From an uncultured Chryseobacterium sp. (lineage in GTDB: Bacteria > Bacteroidota > Bacteroidia > Flavobacteriales > Weeksellaceae), in the NCBI RefSeq assembly GCF_936933875.1, contig NZ_CAKZIK010000071.1:6305-70304 (forward strand): a stretch of 64,000 nt of DNA, read 5' to 3'. Shown here piece after piece: positions 9,054-17,299 of the stretch. The notes beneath the pieces are model-generated. The model searched no databases. It was not told where the DNA came from and saw nothing but the letters and a program-made list of their open reading frames with translations. Position 1 is the first letter of the stretch, and every line of letters begins with the position of its first letter. The position numbers were made by a program, and so were the translations under genes.

Positions 9054-10706
9054 ATGGCATATACAGACTTTTCTAAAAAACTCCTAAACTATTTAAAAAA
9101 GGAGAAAAACGACGTCTTTACTATTTATATTTATGCAATTCTCAGTGGTCTGGTTAATTTAAGTATCCCACTTGGTATACAGGCTATCGTAAGCTATGCT
9201 TTTGGTGCAACCATGGTTACTTCTATTTACATTCTCATAGGATTTGTAACTTTGGGAACTTGGCTTGTAGGTTTTTTTCAGGTTCGGGTAATGGATATTT
9301 TAGAAAAATTACAACAAAAAATTTTTGTGGAATATGCTGTTGCATTTGCAGAAAAACTACCTAAGCTCAATCTTGCCAAAACCAACAAATATCATTTACC
9401 AGAACTTATAAATCGTTTTTTTGACACCCAAAGCTTGCAAAAAGGAATTTCTAAATTTTTATTAGAGCTTCCTGTAGCCATCATTCAAATACTTTTTGGT
9501 CTTATTTTACTGAGTTTTTATCACCCATACTTCATTGGTTTTGCGATTTTGGTGATTGCATCTCTTTTCATTCTATTTTTAGTAACCAGAGATTTGGGGA
9601 TAAAAACCAGTTTGGCGGAAAGTGATGAAAAGTATGAAGTGGCATCTTGGCTTGAGGATATTGCAAGAGATGTAAAAACTTTTAAGAATAGTGCGTTTTT
9701 GGAAACGCATTTAGAAGAGACCGACCAAAAGCTCATCTCTTATGTAGAGCAAAGGACCGCCCATTACAAAGTTCTAAGGTTTCAATACAAAACCCTTATC
9801 TTTTTTAAGGTGCTGATTACCCTTTTTATGCTGCTTTTAGGAACTTATTTACTCATCAATCAAAAACTAAATATCGGTGCTTTTGTGGCTACAGAAATTG
9901 TGATTCTGATGATTATGTCTGCGGTGGAAAAGTTGGTAAAGAGTTTGGAAAAGTATTATGATATTGTGACATCTTTCACTAAGCTGCACAAAGTTTTGGA
10001 TCTACCGGAAGAAGAACAGGGTTCTTTACCAATTTCACAAGAAGCAGGTCATCTTTTAGAAGCCAAAGAAATTTCTTTTGGTTACGATTTGAATAAGCCT
10101 ATTATCAATAACCTAAGTGTAGTGTTTCCTCAGAATAAAATCAGTTTGATTTCAGGAAAGCAAGGCTCTGGAAAAACTTTACTATTTAATCTATTAGCAG
10201 GATTTTATCAGCCAGATTCAGGAAAAATAATAATTAACCACCACCCAATAGAAAATTATGCTAATAATGAATTAAGAAAGAGCATTGGATTATACATGGA
10301 TGATTTAGAAGTAATTAAAGGTTCTGTATTACAAAATATTAATCTCGGGAATCAAAATATTTCTGCCAAAGAAATTAATGACTTAGCCGAAAATTTAGGA
10401 ATTACAAATTTCTCCAGTCTTTTTGCAGAGGGTCTTTTAACGCCTATTCAAGCCTCTGACAAAAGGTTGTCTTACACCACTAAAAAACTTATTCTCTTGC
10501 TAAGAGCGTTTGTGGGAGAAAAAAAATTATTATTTCTAGAAGACCCATTAGAAGGGTTCAATAGAGAGGTCAGAAACAAAATGCTTCAATTCATTAAAAA
10601 AGTTTCTACAGATAAAACCATCATTATGGTAGGAAATTCAAAGGATTATGATACTGTAATTGATGCAAAATATGAACTTTCTGAAGGCACATTAATACCT
10701 AAATAA
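9054..10706 (+). CDS. ABC exporter (membrane domain plus ATPase) with non-canonical nucleotide-binding motifs
   Basis: The 550-residue protein has an N-terminal ABC type-1 transmembrane domain (about residues 20-310) and a C-terminal ATPase domain (about 335-550). There is no N-terminal C39 peptidase domain. Walker A is intact (GKQGSGKT, 368-375). The remaining motifs deviate: the signature LSGGQ reads LSYTT (472-476), Walker B reads LLFLEDP with D and E exchanged (E496-D497), the Q-loop has Asp where Gln is usual (about 416), and the switch His is absent (MVGNSKD). With the following HlyD and TolC genes it forms a type I export system. The cargo is unknown, and hydrolysis may be slow or differently organised. 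Confidence 0.85.
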   Translation: MAYTDFSKKLLNYLKKEKNDVFTIYIYAILSGLVNLSIPLGIQAIVSYAFGATMVTSIYILIGFVTLGTWLVGFFQVRVMDILEKLQQKIFVEYAVAFAEKLPKLNLAKTNKYHLPELINRFFDTQSLQKGISKFLLELPVAIIQILFGLILLSFYHPYFIGFAILVIASLFILFLVTRDLGIKTSLAESDEKYEVASWLEDIARDVKTFKNSAFLETHLEETDQKLISYVEQRTAHYKVLRFQYKTLIFFKVLITLFMLLLGTYLLINQKLNIGAFVATEIVILMIMSAVEKLVKSLEKYYDIVTSFTKLHKVLDLPEEEQGSLPISQEAGHLLEAKEISFGYDLNKPIINNLSVVFPQNKISLISGKQGSGKTLLFNLLAGFYQPDSGKIIINHHPIENYANNELRKSIGLYMDDLEVIKGSVLQNINLGNQNISAKEINDLAENLGITNFSSLFAEGLLTPIQASDKRLSYTTKKLILLLRAFVGEKKLLFLEDPLEGFNREVRNKMLQFIKKVSTDKTIIMVGNSKDYDTVIDAKYELSEGTLIPK

Positions 10707-10716
10707 TCTAGTAAAC

Positions 10717-12033
10717 ATGCAAAATTTTAAATCTTACCAGAACATATTTAGAATTAATGAAAAATCAAATGTCAAGATTTGGTTCTTTATTTCTCTTTTA
10801 TTTACCATTGTAATGCTATTTTTACCATGGACTCAGAACATAAAATCCAAGGGCAAAGTCACCACGCTATACCAAGATCAGCGTCCACAAGCTTTGCATT
10901 CACCCATTCCTGGGAAAATTATGAAGTGGTATGTGAAAAATGGCGATCAAGTAAAAAAAGGTGATACCCTTTTGCAAATCTCCGAAATTAAAGAAGATTA
11001 CATGGATCCTCTTTTGGTTGAAAGAACTCAGCAACAAGTTAATGCCAAAAGAAATATGCAAGATTACTACGCCTCCAAAATTTCTGCAGCCAACAATCAG
11101 TCCCAAGCTATTAATAATGCAAAAAATTTAAAAATCAGTCAACTACAAAATAAAATTCATCAGCTAAACAGCAAGTTAAGAGCAGAACAAGCAGATCTGA
11201 CTGCAGCAAATAATGAACTGAATCTTACCAGAGACCAATACGACAGACAAAATAAAATGTACAATGAAGGGTTGGTATCCCTAACTCAACTACAACAAAG
11301 AAGTGCAGCCTACCAAAATGCCACCGCAAAAAAAATTGCAGCTGAAAATAAAATTGCTCAAACCCAACAAGAGATATTAAATACAGGTTTAGAGCAAAAT
11401 GCCGTTTTGCAAGATTACACCGAAAAAGTCAATAAAATTGAAAGTGATAAATTCAGCACCATGTCTTCTATTGCCGGAAGTCAAGGTGATATTGCCAAAC
11501 TGGAAAATCAAGTGGCAAACTACAAGGTAAGAAAAGGGCTCTATTTTATTTTAGCTTCTCAAGATGGACAAGTGATTAACATTAATAAAGCTGGAATTGG
11601 TGAAATCTTAAAAGACGGCGAAAATATTGCCACCATAGTTCCGGACCATGCAAAGTATGCGGTAGAAATGATGGTAAAACCTGTAGACTTACCATTGATA
11701 AAAAATGGACAGAAAGTTGTTTTTACTTTTGACGGTTATCCATCTATTGTTTTTTCGGGCTGGCCAAATACCAGCTACGGAACATTCTCTGGAAAAGTAC
11801 TCACAATAGAAAATAACCTCAACGAAACTGGCTATTTCAAAGCTATTGTAGAAGAAGATGCTTCTGTGAAACCCTGGCCAAAATCTATTAAAATAGGAAC
11901 AGGAACTCATGGAATTGCAATTTTAAAAGATGTGCCAATTTGGTACGAAATATGGCGAAACATCAATGGTTTTCCACCTGATTATTATGAAGTGAAAACA
12001 ACGGAAAAAGATAAAAATAATGTTGAAAAATAA
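10717..12033 (+). CDS. HlyD-family periplasmic adaptor of a type I export system
   Basis: This 438-residue membrane-fusion protein links the inner-membrane ABC exporter to the outer-membrane channel. It has one N-terminal transmembrane helix (about 20-40) and a biotinyl/lipoyl half-motif (SPIPGKIMKWYVKNGDQVKK, about 65-84). A long alpha-helical coiled coil spans about 105-265, followed by the second lipoyl half and a beta-barrel domain (about 280-420). It lies 10 nt after the ABC gene and overlaps the TolC-type gene by 14 nt, so the three are one operon. Base composition looks more AT-rich than in the flanking core genes. Confidence 0.9.
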   Translation: MQNFKSYQNIFRINEKSNVKIWFFISLLFTIVMLFLPWTQNIKSKGKVTTLYQDQRPQALHSPIPGKIMKWYVKNGDQVKKGDTLLQISEIKEDYMDPLLVERTQQQVNAKRNMQDYYASKISAANNQSQAINNAKNLKISQLQNKIHQLNSKLRAEQADLTAANNELNLTRDQYDRQNKMYNEGLVSLTQLQQRSAAYQNATAKKIAAENKIAQTQQEILNTGLEQNAVLQDYTEKVNKIESDKFSTMSSIAGSQGDIAKLENQVANYKVRKGLYFILASQDGQVININKAGIGEILKDGENIATIVPDHAKYAVEMMVKPVDLPLIKNGQKVVFTFDGYPSIVFSGWPNTSYGTFSGKVLTIENNLNETGYFKAIVEEDASVKPWPKSIKIGTGTHGIAILKDVPIWYEIWRNINGFPPDYYEVKTTEKDKNNVEK

Positions 12034-13387
12034 AATTTTATTGTTTTTTCTGCTTTGCTTTTATACCATTACTTTTGCACAAAGTGACACCTTAACTCGT
12101 GCCGAATATATTGATTTGGTTAAAAAATACCATCCCGTTATCAAACAAACTCAACTTCAGAACAAGATTGCAGAAAATGAAGTCAAGGCTGCAAAAGGGA
12201 ATTTTGATCCCATTATAGGCGGCAAATTAGGTGAAAAAGTTTTAGGTGGCGAATCATATTATCAACAAAAATCTGTTGAAATTGCTATTCCAACTTGGTA
12301 TGGCGTAAATGTAATAGGGCAAATTAATGATTTACAAGGCAATAGATTAAATAATACAGACACCAAAGGTACCATTCCACAGATTGGGATTGAAGTTCCA
12401 CTAGGTAAAGGTCTTTTTTTTGATGAAAGAAGAGCACAATTACATCAAGCCAAAATTTTTGCCCAAATGACAGAAAATGAACAATTTTTAATTGTAAATG
12501 ATTTACTTCTAGACGCCCACCAAGCGTATATAGACTGGCAAAAAGATTTCAGACTTTTACAAATCAATCAAAATGCCGTTAACTTAAATAGAGAAAGGCT
12601 CAAATGGATTGAAAAAACTGTACAGTTGGGCGAAAGACCAGCCATAGACATCACCGAAACCAAAACACAGTTGCAGTATTACGAATTAAAAGTTAATGAA
12701 GCAAACCTAAACCTACAAAACAGCCAACTTTTACTTTCGCTATATTTATGGAATGAAAACTTGTTAAATGTAGCCGTTCCTGAAAACGTATTACCAGAAT
12801 ATCAATTACAATCCTATAATCTTCAGGAAAATCCAGAGTTCGCTACAATAAATCCAGAACACCCACAAATACAATATTATTCTATAAAAAATGATTTTTT
12901 AGAGATAGAAAGACGATTAAAGCTTCAAAGTTTACTCCCGAAAATCGACTTTAATTACAATTTTTTGCGATATAAAGATTGGCAGTTAACTCCACTTTTT
13001 CAGAATAATTTTCAGTACGGTTTAAAAGTTGAGGTTCCCATTTTCATGCGTAGTGCAAGATCTAATTATGAGAATGCAAAATTGAAAATTTTGCAGAATC
13101 AAAACCTGTTAAAGCAGAAAACACAAGAACTGAATGTAAAACTGAACCAGTATAAAACGCAATACCAATTCAGCAATACCCAAATAAAACTTATAGAGGA
13201 AAATTTAAATGATTTAAAAAATTTATTAAGAGGCGAAGAAATTAAATTTCAGAATGGGGAAAGTAGCATGTTCCTTATAAACAGTCGCGAAAACAAATTA
13301 TTTGAAGCTCAAGAAAAATCTGTTCAATTGCAAGCAAAACGACTAGAAAATCTTTATAAAATTCTTTGGATTACTGCAGGATTGTAA
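12020..13387 (+). CDS. TolC-family outer-membrane channel
   Basis: The 455-residue protein begins with a signal peptide (MLKNKILLFFLLCFYTITFAQ). It contains the repeated alpha-helical hairpins and beta-strands of the outer-membrane efflux family. Examples are ALTRAEY-like TLTRAEYIDLVKKYHP at the start and VEVPIFMRSARSNYENAKLK in the second repeat. It should trimerise in the outer membrane and receive the HlyD adaptor. Start and stop of this and the previous gene overlap, which points to coupled translation. No cargo gene, immunity gene or peptidase lies next to the operon. Confidence 0.88.
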   Translation: MLKNKILLFFLLCFYTITFAQSDTLTRAEYIDLVKKYHPVIKQTQLQNKIAENEVKAAKGNFDPIIGGKLGEKVLGGESYYQQKSVEIAIPTWYGVNVIGQINDLQGNRLNNTDTKGTIPQIGIEVPLGKGLFFDERRAQLHQAKIFAQMTENEQFLIVNDLLLDAHQAYIDWQKDFRLLQINQNAVNLNRERLKWIEKTVQLGERPAIDITETKTQLQYYELKVNEANLNLQNSQLLLSLYLWNENLLNVAVPENVLPEYQLQSYNLQENPEFATINPEHPQIQYYSIKNDFLEIERRLKLQSLLPKIDFNYNFLRYKDWQLTPLFQNNFQYGLKVEVPIFMRSARSNYENAKLKILQNQNLLKQKTQELNVKLNQYKTQYQFSNTQIKLIEENLNDLKNLLRGEEIKFQNGESSMFLINSRENKLFEAQEKSVQLQAKRLENLYKILWITAGL

Positions 13388-13412
13388 AAATCTTAAGCTT
13401 TTAGTATTTTTG
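13382..13412 (+). promoter_or_regulatory. trpS promoter, Bacteroidota type
   Basis: TTG (13382-13384, inside the stop region of the TolC-type gene) is followed after 20 nt by TATTTTTG (13405-13412). Transcription would start near 13417, about 34 nt before the trpS ATG. Confidence 0.65.
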
Positions 13413-13450
13413 CTATCTGAATCTCAATTTTTACCCTCAATCATAAAAAC

Positions 13451-14419
13451 ATGTCAAGAATACTCACCGGAATCCAAGCAACAGGAACTCCGCATTTGGG
13501 AAATCTTTTGGGTGCAATTATTCCCGCAATCGAACTCTCCAAACAATCTGAAAACGAATCTTTTCTGTTCATCGCCAATATGCATTCTTTAACTCAGATT
13601 AAAAATGCTGCAGAACTAAAACTGAATACTTATCAAATCGCAGCAGCTTGGCTTGCAATGGGTTTAGATACAGAAAAAACTTTTTTTTACAGACAAAGCG
13701 ATATTCCAGAAGTTACTGAACTTTCATGGTATTTGTCGTGCTTTTTTCCATACTCCAGACTTCAGTTGGCGCATTCATTTAAAGATAAAGCCGACCGTTT
13801 GGAAGATGTAAATGCAGGTTTATTTACCTATCCCGTTTTGATGGCTGCAGATATTTTGCTGTATGATGCAGAAGTAGTTCCGGTTGGAAAAGACCAGCTT
13901 CAACATTTGGAAATGGCGCGAGATATGGGAGCGAGATTCAACAATCAAATGGGAGAAGTTTTTGTACTTCCGGGAGCGGAACTGCAAAAAGATACGATGT
14001 ATGTGCCTGGAACAGACGGCAACAAAATGTCGAAATCCAGAGGAAACATCATCAATATTTTCTTGCCTGAAAAGGAATTGAAAAAGCAGATTATGGGCAT
14101 TGAAACGGATTCCACTCCGCTTGAAGAACCCAAAAATCCTGATACCGACAAAGTTTTCGCCATCTATTCTTTAATTGCAACACCGGAACAAAAGGAAAAT
14201 TTAAGACAAAAATATCTTGCCGGAAATTTCGGGTACGGACATGCAAAAACGGAACTTTTGAATTTAATTCTTGAAAAATATTCCAAAGAAAGAGAACTGT
14301 TTACCTACTACATGCAGAATTTAGAAGAACTGGACGCTAAACTATTTGAAGGAGCCGAAAAAACCAGAAAAATTGCTTCTGCTACTTTGATGAGAGTAAG
14401 AGAAAGTTTGGGAATGTAA
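13451..14419 (+). CDS. trpS: Tryptophanyl-tRNA synthetase
   Basis: This class Ic synthetase of 322 residues charges tRNA-Trp. The N-terminus MSRILTGIQATGTPHLGNLL contains the HxGN form of the HIGH motif. The second signature, NKMSKSRGN, lies at about residue 195. The middle part has VPVGKDQLQHLEMARDM, typical of bacterial TrpRS. Length is usual for the family. It has its own promoter, separate from the upstream export operon, and ends at a bidirectional terminator facing a convergent gene. Confidence 0.97.
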   Translation: MSRILTGIQATGTPHLGNLLGAIIPAIELSKQSENESFLFIANMHSLTQIKNAAELKLNTYQIAAAWLAMGLDTEKTFFYRQSDIPEVTELSWYLSCFFPYSRLQLAHSFKDKADRLEDVNAGLFTYPVLMAADILLYDAEVVPVGKDQLQHLEMARDMGARFNNQMGEVFVLPGAELQKDTMYVPGTDGNKMSKSRGNIINIFLPEKELKKQIMGIETDSTPLEEPKNPDTDKVFAIYSLIATPEQKENLRQKYLAGNFGYGHAKTELLNLILEKYSKERELFTYYMQNLEELDAKLFEGAEKTRKIASATLMRVRESLGM

Positions 14420-14454
14420 GACATTGAATGACAAGTTTGGAATAACGAATTACA

Positions 14455-14487
14455 AAAAAACCTTTCAGAATTTGAAAGGTTTTTTTA
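14455..14487. terminator. Bidirectional rho-independent terminator
   Basis: The stem AACCTTTCA / TGAAAGGTT (14459-14481) has a 5-nt loop, with an A-run before and a T-run after it. It therefore works for trpS (+) and for the convergent membrane-protein gene (-), whose stop codon it overlaps. Confidence 0.85.
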
Positions 14488-14961
14488 TTGGTTTTCCTCG
14501 AAAAGTTTTCGCTCTTCATTTGTAAGTTTCAAATCATTTAAAATAATCTCTTTTTTGGGAATAATTAGATAGATATTTAGCAAAATGAAAGCGGTAACAA
14601 GTAAAAAAGCCCAGTTTGAAAATGCCAAAAAACAAACAACTCCCGCTAACGCAGAAATTTCCAGCGGCATGTAACGTACAACATGCGCGAGTACAGATTT
14701 TCTCATTTTTTCTGGTAATAGATCACTTTTGGAAATTTTGCCCAGCAAACTTTCGTATATTTTTTTACTTATCCAATAAAAAGCAAGAGAAATAATAGCA
14801 ACGAACCACAAAATAGGATCATTAAAAGACAATTGTTTAATTTCATGATTTGTTAGCACGATCACCATTAGTGCAAAAATTACAATTCCCGCAACCATTG
14901 CAAAGTACATCATGAAGATGGAAGGTATAAATTTACCCGGTGTTTGTGGCATTTCGGTCAT
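14485..14961 (-). CDS. Four-helix membrane protein of unknown function
   Basis: The 158-residue product has four predicted transmembrane helices at about residues 13-37, 48-65, 98-112 and 115-135. It ends in a charged cytoplasmic tail (NDLKLTNEERKLFEENQ). No catalytic or transport motif is seen. It lies one base after the HAD gene stop on the same strand and is probably co-transcribed with it. Two start codons are possible (MTEM or MPQT); the first is used here. Function unknown. Confidence 0.75.
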   Translation of the reverse strand: MTEMPQTPGKFIPSIFMMYFAMVAGIVIFALMVIVLTNHEIKQLSFNDPILWFVAIISLAFYWISKKIYESLLGKISKSDLLPEKMRKSVLAHVVRYMPLEISALAGVVCFLAFSNWAFLLVTAFILLNIYLIIPKKEIILNDLKLTNEERKLFEENQ

Positions 14962-14962
14962 G

Positions 14963-15664
14963 TTATAGAAAATTTTTGATTTCCGAAAGCATCTTCACCG
15001 TCTTTACTTCCGTATCCAAGTTATCATCAAAACGGTCGAAGAAAATGGCATCCATTCCGAAGGACAGTCCACCTTCAACATCGGCAATCCAATCGTCACC
15101 AATAATCATCGATACTTCTTTTGAGGCACCTGATTTTTTCATGGCATATTCGAAAATTTCGGGTTGAGGTTTTCTGACATTAATTTCGTCGGCCGAAGTT
15201 ATTGTCGCAAAATAATTTTTGATACCCGAAAGTTCACACTTCTTGTAAGTAACTTCTTCAAAACCATTGGAAAGGATATGAAGCGTATATTTTGGTGCAA
15301 GATATTCCAATAAGTCGCTAGCACCTTCCACCAATTCGTTGTGCGTTAAGATTTCATCAAGAAAATTGTGTTCAAATTTATCAGCCAATTCTTTATCATC
15401 AATCCCGAAAAACATAAAACTGTCGTGAAAACGGTGTTCGCGGATGTAATTTTTATCAATCTGCCCATCACGAATCATGGCCCAAAGGTTTTCGTTGATG
15501 GTAAAATATTCTTTGTGGAATTCTTCGAAATTCAATTGGTATTTTTCACTTACTTTTTCTCTTTCAAAAATTTCTTTTATAGTGAGATACGCATTTTTAC
15601 GGTGATCCCAAAGAGTATTATCAAGGTCGAAAAAAATATGTTGGAGACTTGTATTTATGGACAT
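14963..15664 (-). CDS. HAD hydrolase, YjjG-type pyrimidine 5'-nucleotidase
   Basis: The 233-residue haloacid-dehalogenase enzyme has motif I FFDLDNTLWD (nucleophile and acid/base Asp), motif II LHILSNG, motif III lysine in VRKPQPEIFEYA, and motif IV IGDDWIADVEGG. The DNTLWDH form and the cap domain between motifs I and II match the YjjG/YfnB group. That group dephosphorylates (non-canonical) pyrimidine nucleoside monophosphates and keeps them out of DNA. Substrate is inferred from the subfamily. The start follows a sequence without a Shine-Dalgarno, as is usual here. Confidence 0.88.
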   Translation of the reverse strand: MSINTSLQHIFFDLDNTLWDHRKNAYLTIKEIFEREKVSEKYQLNFEEFHKEYFTINENLWAMIRDGQIDKNYIREHRFHDSFMFFGIDDKELADKFEHNFLDEILTHNELVEGASDLLEYLAPKYTLHILSNGFEEVTYKKCELSGIKNYFATITSADEINVRKPQPEIFEYAMKKSGASKEVSMIIGDDWIADVEGGLSFGMDAIFFDRFDDNLDTEVKTVKMLSEIKNFL

Positions 15665-15721
15665 TATTTACGTTAAAAAAATTAAGCAAAGATAAAGGTT
15701 TTCGGGCAGAAAGTCAGGAAA

Positions 15722-15745
15722 TAAAAAAGCCGCATCAACTGCGGC
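15722..15745 (-). terminator. Rho-independent terminator after the 44-residue ORF
   Basis: On the minus strand the stem GCCGCA / TGCGGC (15729-15745, 5-nt loop) is followed by a run of T (15728-15723). It ends the sigma-factor transcript just after the small ORF. Confidence 0.85.
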
Positions 15746-15765
15746 GTAATTTGTTTCAGTAAGAA

Positions 15766-15900
15766 CTAGTTCTTGGAGACGATGTGGTTTCTGGATTTAG
15801 TTTTCAGAACCTCAATGCTTTTAGAATAGTTCAGTAGGAATTCGATGGTTTGTCTTTTAGGTTTCAAAAGATTTTCATTTAAAGTGTCATTTTTTTTCAT
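15766..15900 (-). CDS. 44-residue basic protein downstream of an ECF sigma factor
   Basis: A short ORF with ATG at 15900 reads MKKNDTLNENLLKPKRQTIE, continues FLLNYSKSIEVLKTKS and ends at TAG (15766-15768). It lies 48 nt after the sigma-factor stop and 20 nt before a strong terminator. That placement, together with coding-like composition and an amphipathic helix in the centre, argues it is real. No signal peptide or membrane segment is seen. The motif LLKPKRQTIEFLLNYSKSIE resembles small flavobacterial proteins that I know only as hypothetical. It could modulate the sigma factor, but this is speculation from position. Confidence 0.65.
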   Translation of the reverse strand: MKKNDTLNENLLKPKRQTIEFLLNYSKSIEVLKTKSRNHIVSKN

Positions 15901-15948
15901 AGGCGAAATTGGTTTATGACTTTTAAACGAAAGTTTTTCTAAAATATT

Positions 15949-16539
15949 TTATCTCGTTAAAATTATTTGATGATCATCCATAATTTTTCTTAGATTAATT
16001 AACGCGTAACGCACTCTTCCCAAAGTTGTATTGATACTCGTATCAGTATGTTCTGCTATTTCTTTGAAACTTAATCCATCAAAAAAACGCAGTTTTATCA
16101 CTTCACGCTGATTTTCGGGAAGAAGAACTAACATTTTTGCCAAATCGCTGTGTATTTGCGCTGTGATTAATTGATCTTCAATGTTTTCAGAAGGTTCCCG
16201 AAGCAAATCGAAAATAGAAAATTCTTCGTTTTCGTAAGTGGTTTCGGAAATTTTCTGGTTTTTAGATTTTAGCCTGAAATGGTCTATAATCAGGTTATGC
16301 GCAATACGCTTTGCCCAAAGGATAAATTTTCCTTCTTCATTGTAGCGCCCTTCTTTCAGCGTTATAATAATTTTCATAAAAGTATCCTGGAAGATATCGT
16401 TGGCTAAATCTTCATCCATTAGTTTATAATAAATGAATGAAAAAAGCTCTCTCTGATGCCTGTTAATAAGTATCGATAAAGATTTTTCGTCCCCTTTCTG
16501 GTAAAGTGCAATAAGAACGCTATCCGATTGTGTTTTCAT
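15949..16539 (-). CDS. RNA polymerase ECF-type sigma factor
   Basis: The 196-residue protein has region sigma-2 (about 10-80), including the -10-recognising helix DEDLANDIFQDTFMKII. Region sigma-4 (about 125-190) has the helix-turn-helix GLSFKEIAEHTDTSINTTLG. The linker is acidic (ETTYENEEFSIFDLLREPSE). No anti-sigma factor or FecR-type gene is adjacent, so it is not a classical FecI-type regulator. It is followed by a 44-residue ORF and a terminator. The upstream 185 nt are AT-rich and hold no further gene. Target genes are unknown. Confidence 0.93.
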   Translation of the reverse strand: MKTQSDSVLIALYQKGDEKSLSILINRHQRELFSFIYYKLMDEDLANDIFQDTFMKIIITLKEGRYNEEGKFILWAKRIAHNLIIDHFRLKSKNQKISETTYENEEFSIFDLLREPSENIEDQLITAQIHSDLAKMLVLLPENQREVIKLRFFDGLSFKEIAEHTDTSINTTLGRVRYALINLRKIMDDHQIILTR

Positions 16540-16724
16540 CTCTTTCCTTATAATATATTACCGAACGCAAGCTACAACGGTGGCATGAAACAATTTCGGC
16601 AAATGATTAATAAGTAAAGTTTATTCGATAGCGAAAAGAATTAAGATTGTAAAATTATAAAAAAATTATAAATACGTTAACAATAATCAAATAATTTCTA
16701 AAAATTTGTTAAAATCAAAAAAAA

Positions 16725-17213
16725 CTATTTTATTAGATCGTGGATCATCACAGTAGGAATATTCAGCGTAAAATTGATATTAATTCCTTTCAGTTCCTTT
16801 CCGTTAACTCCCTTTTTATCGATAGGGAATGCATAACCTCCTGTTAAATCCAGCAATCCAAAAAGCGTTACTCCAATTTTTGGTGCAACATATTTTGTAG
16901 TTGCTTCCGCTCCTGCAAGAAGATAATAAGAATGGTAGAAATCTACGTTCCTTTCAAAATTCAGCAAAATATCTCCCTGAACTTTCGGCATTATGGCAAA
17001 TTTATCATTCGCAACACCCATCAAAGCAGCTCCTCCAACACGAAAAATCATATCATCGTTTTCCAGAAATAATAATCTTCCGCCTAACTCACCAAAACTT
17101 TGGTTTTGGTACACATAACCAGCGTGAACCATTTTGTGTACGGCGAATTGTGCTTTGGCAAACATTCCCGTAAACATCAGAAAAACACAAAAAATTAATG
17201 TTCTGAAATTCAT
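16725..17213 (-). CDS. Secreted or outer-membrane beta-rich protein, unknown function
   Basis: This 162-residue protein starts with a signal peptide (MNFRTLIFCVFLMFTGMFAKAQ). Alternating hydrophobic strands follow (AGYVYQNQSFGELGGRLLF, YHSYYLLAGAEATTKYVAPK), suggesting a small outer-membrane beta-barrel. It ends NFTLNIPTVMIHDLIK without an obvious T9SS sorting domain. It lies between the sigma-factor gene and metK on the same strand and is separated from metK by that gene's terminator. Function unknown. Confidence 0.7.
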   Translation of the reverse strand: MNFRTLIFCVFLMFTGMFAKAQFAVHKMVHAGYVYQNQSFGELGGRLLFLENDDMIFRVGGAALMGVANDKFAIMPKVQGDILLNFERNVDFYHSYYLLAGAEATTKYVAPKIGVTLFGLLDLTGGYAFPIDKKGVNGKELKGININFTLNIPTVMIHDLIK

Positions 17214-17246
17214 TTTTTAGATATCAAATTGGCGGTAAAGTTAAAA

Positions 17247-17285
17247 AAAACTGCTTTGTAGCAAAACAAAGCAGTTTTAAATTAT
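17247..17285 (-). terminator. metK terminator
   Basis: A 12-bp stem AAAACTGCTTTG / CAAAGCAGTTTT (17247-17278, 8-nt loop) is followed on the minus strand by a further run of T (17246-17243). It lies 21 nt past the metK stop. Confidence 0.85.
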
Positions 17286-17299
17286 AATCTTGATAAATT

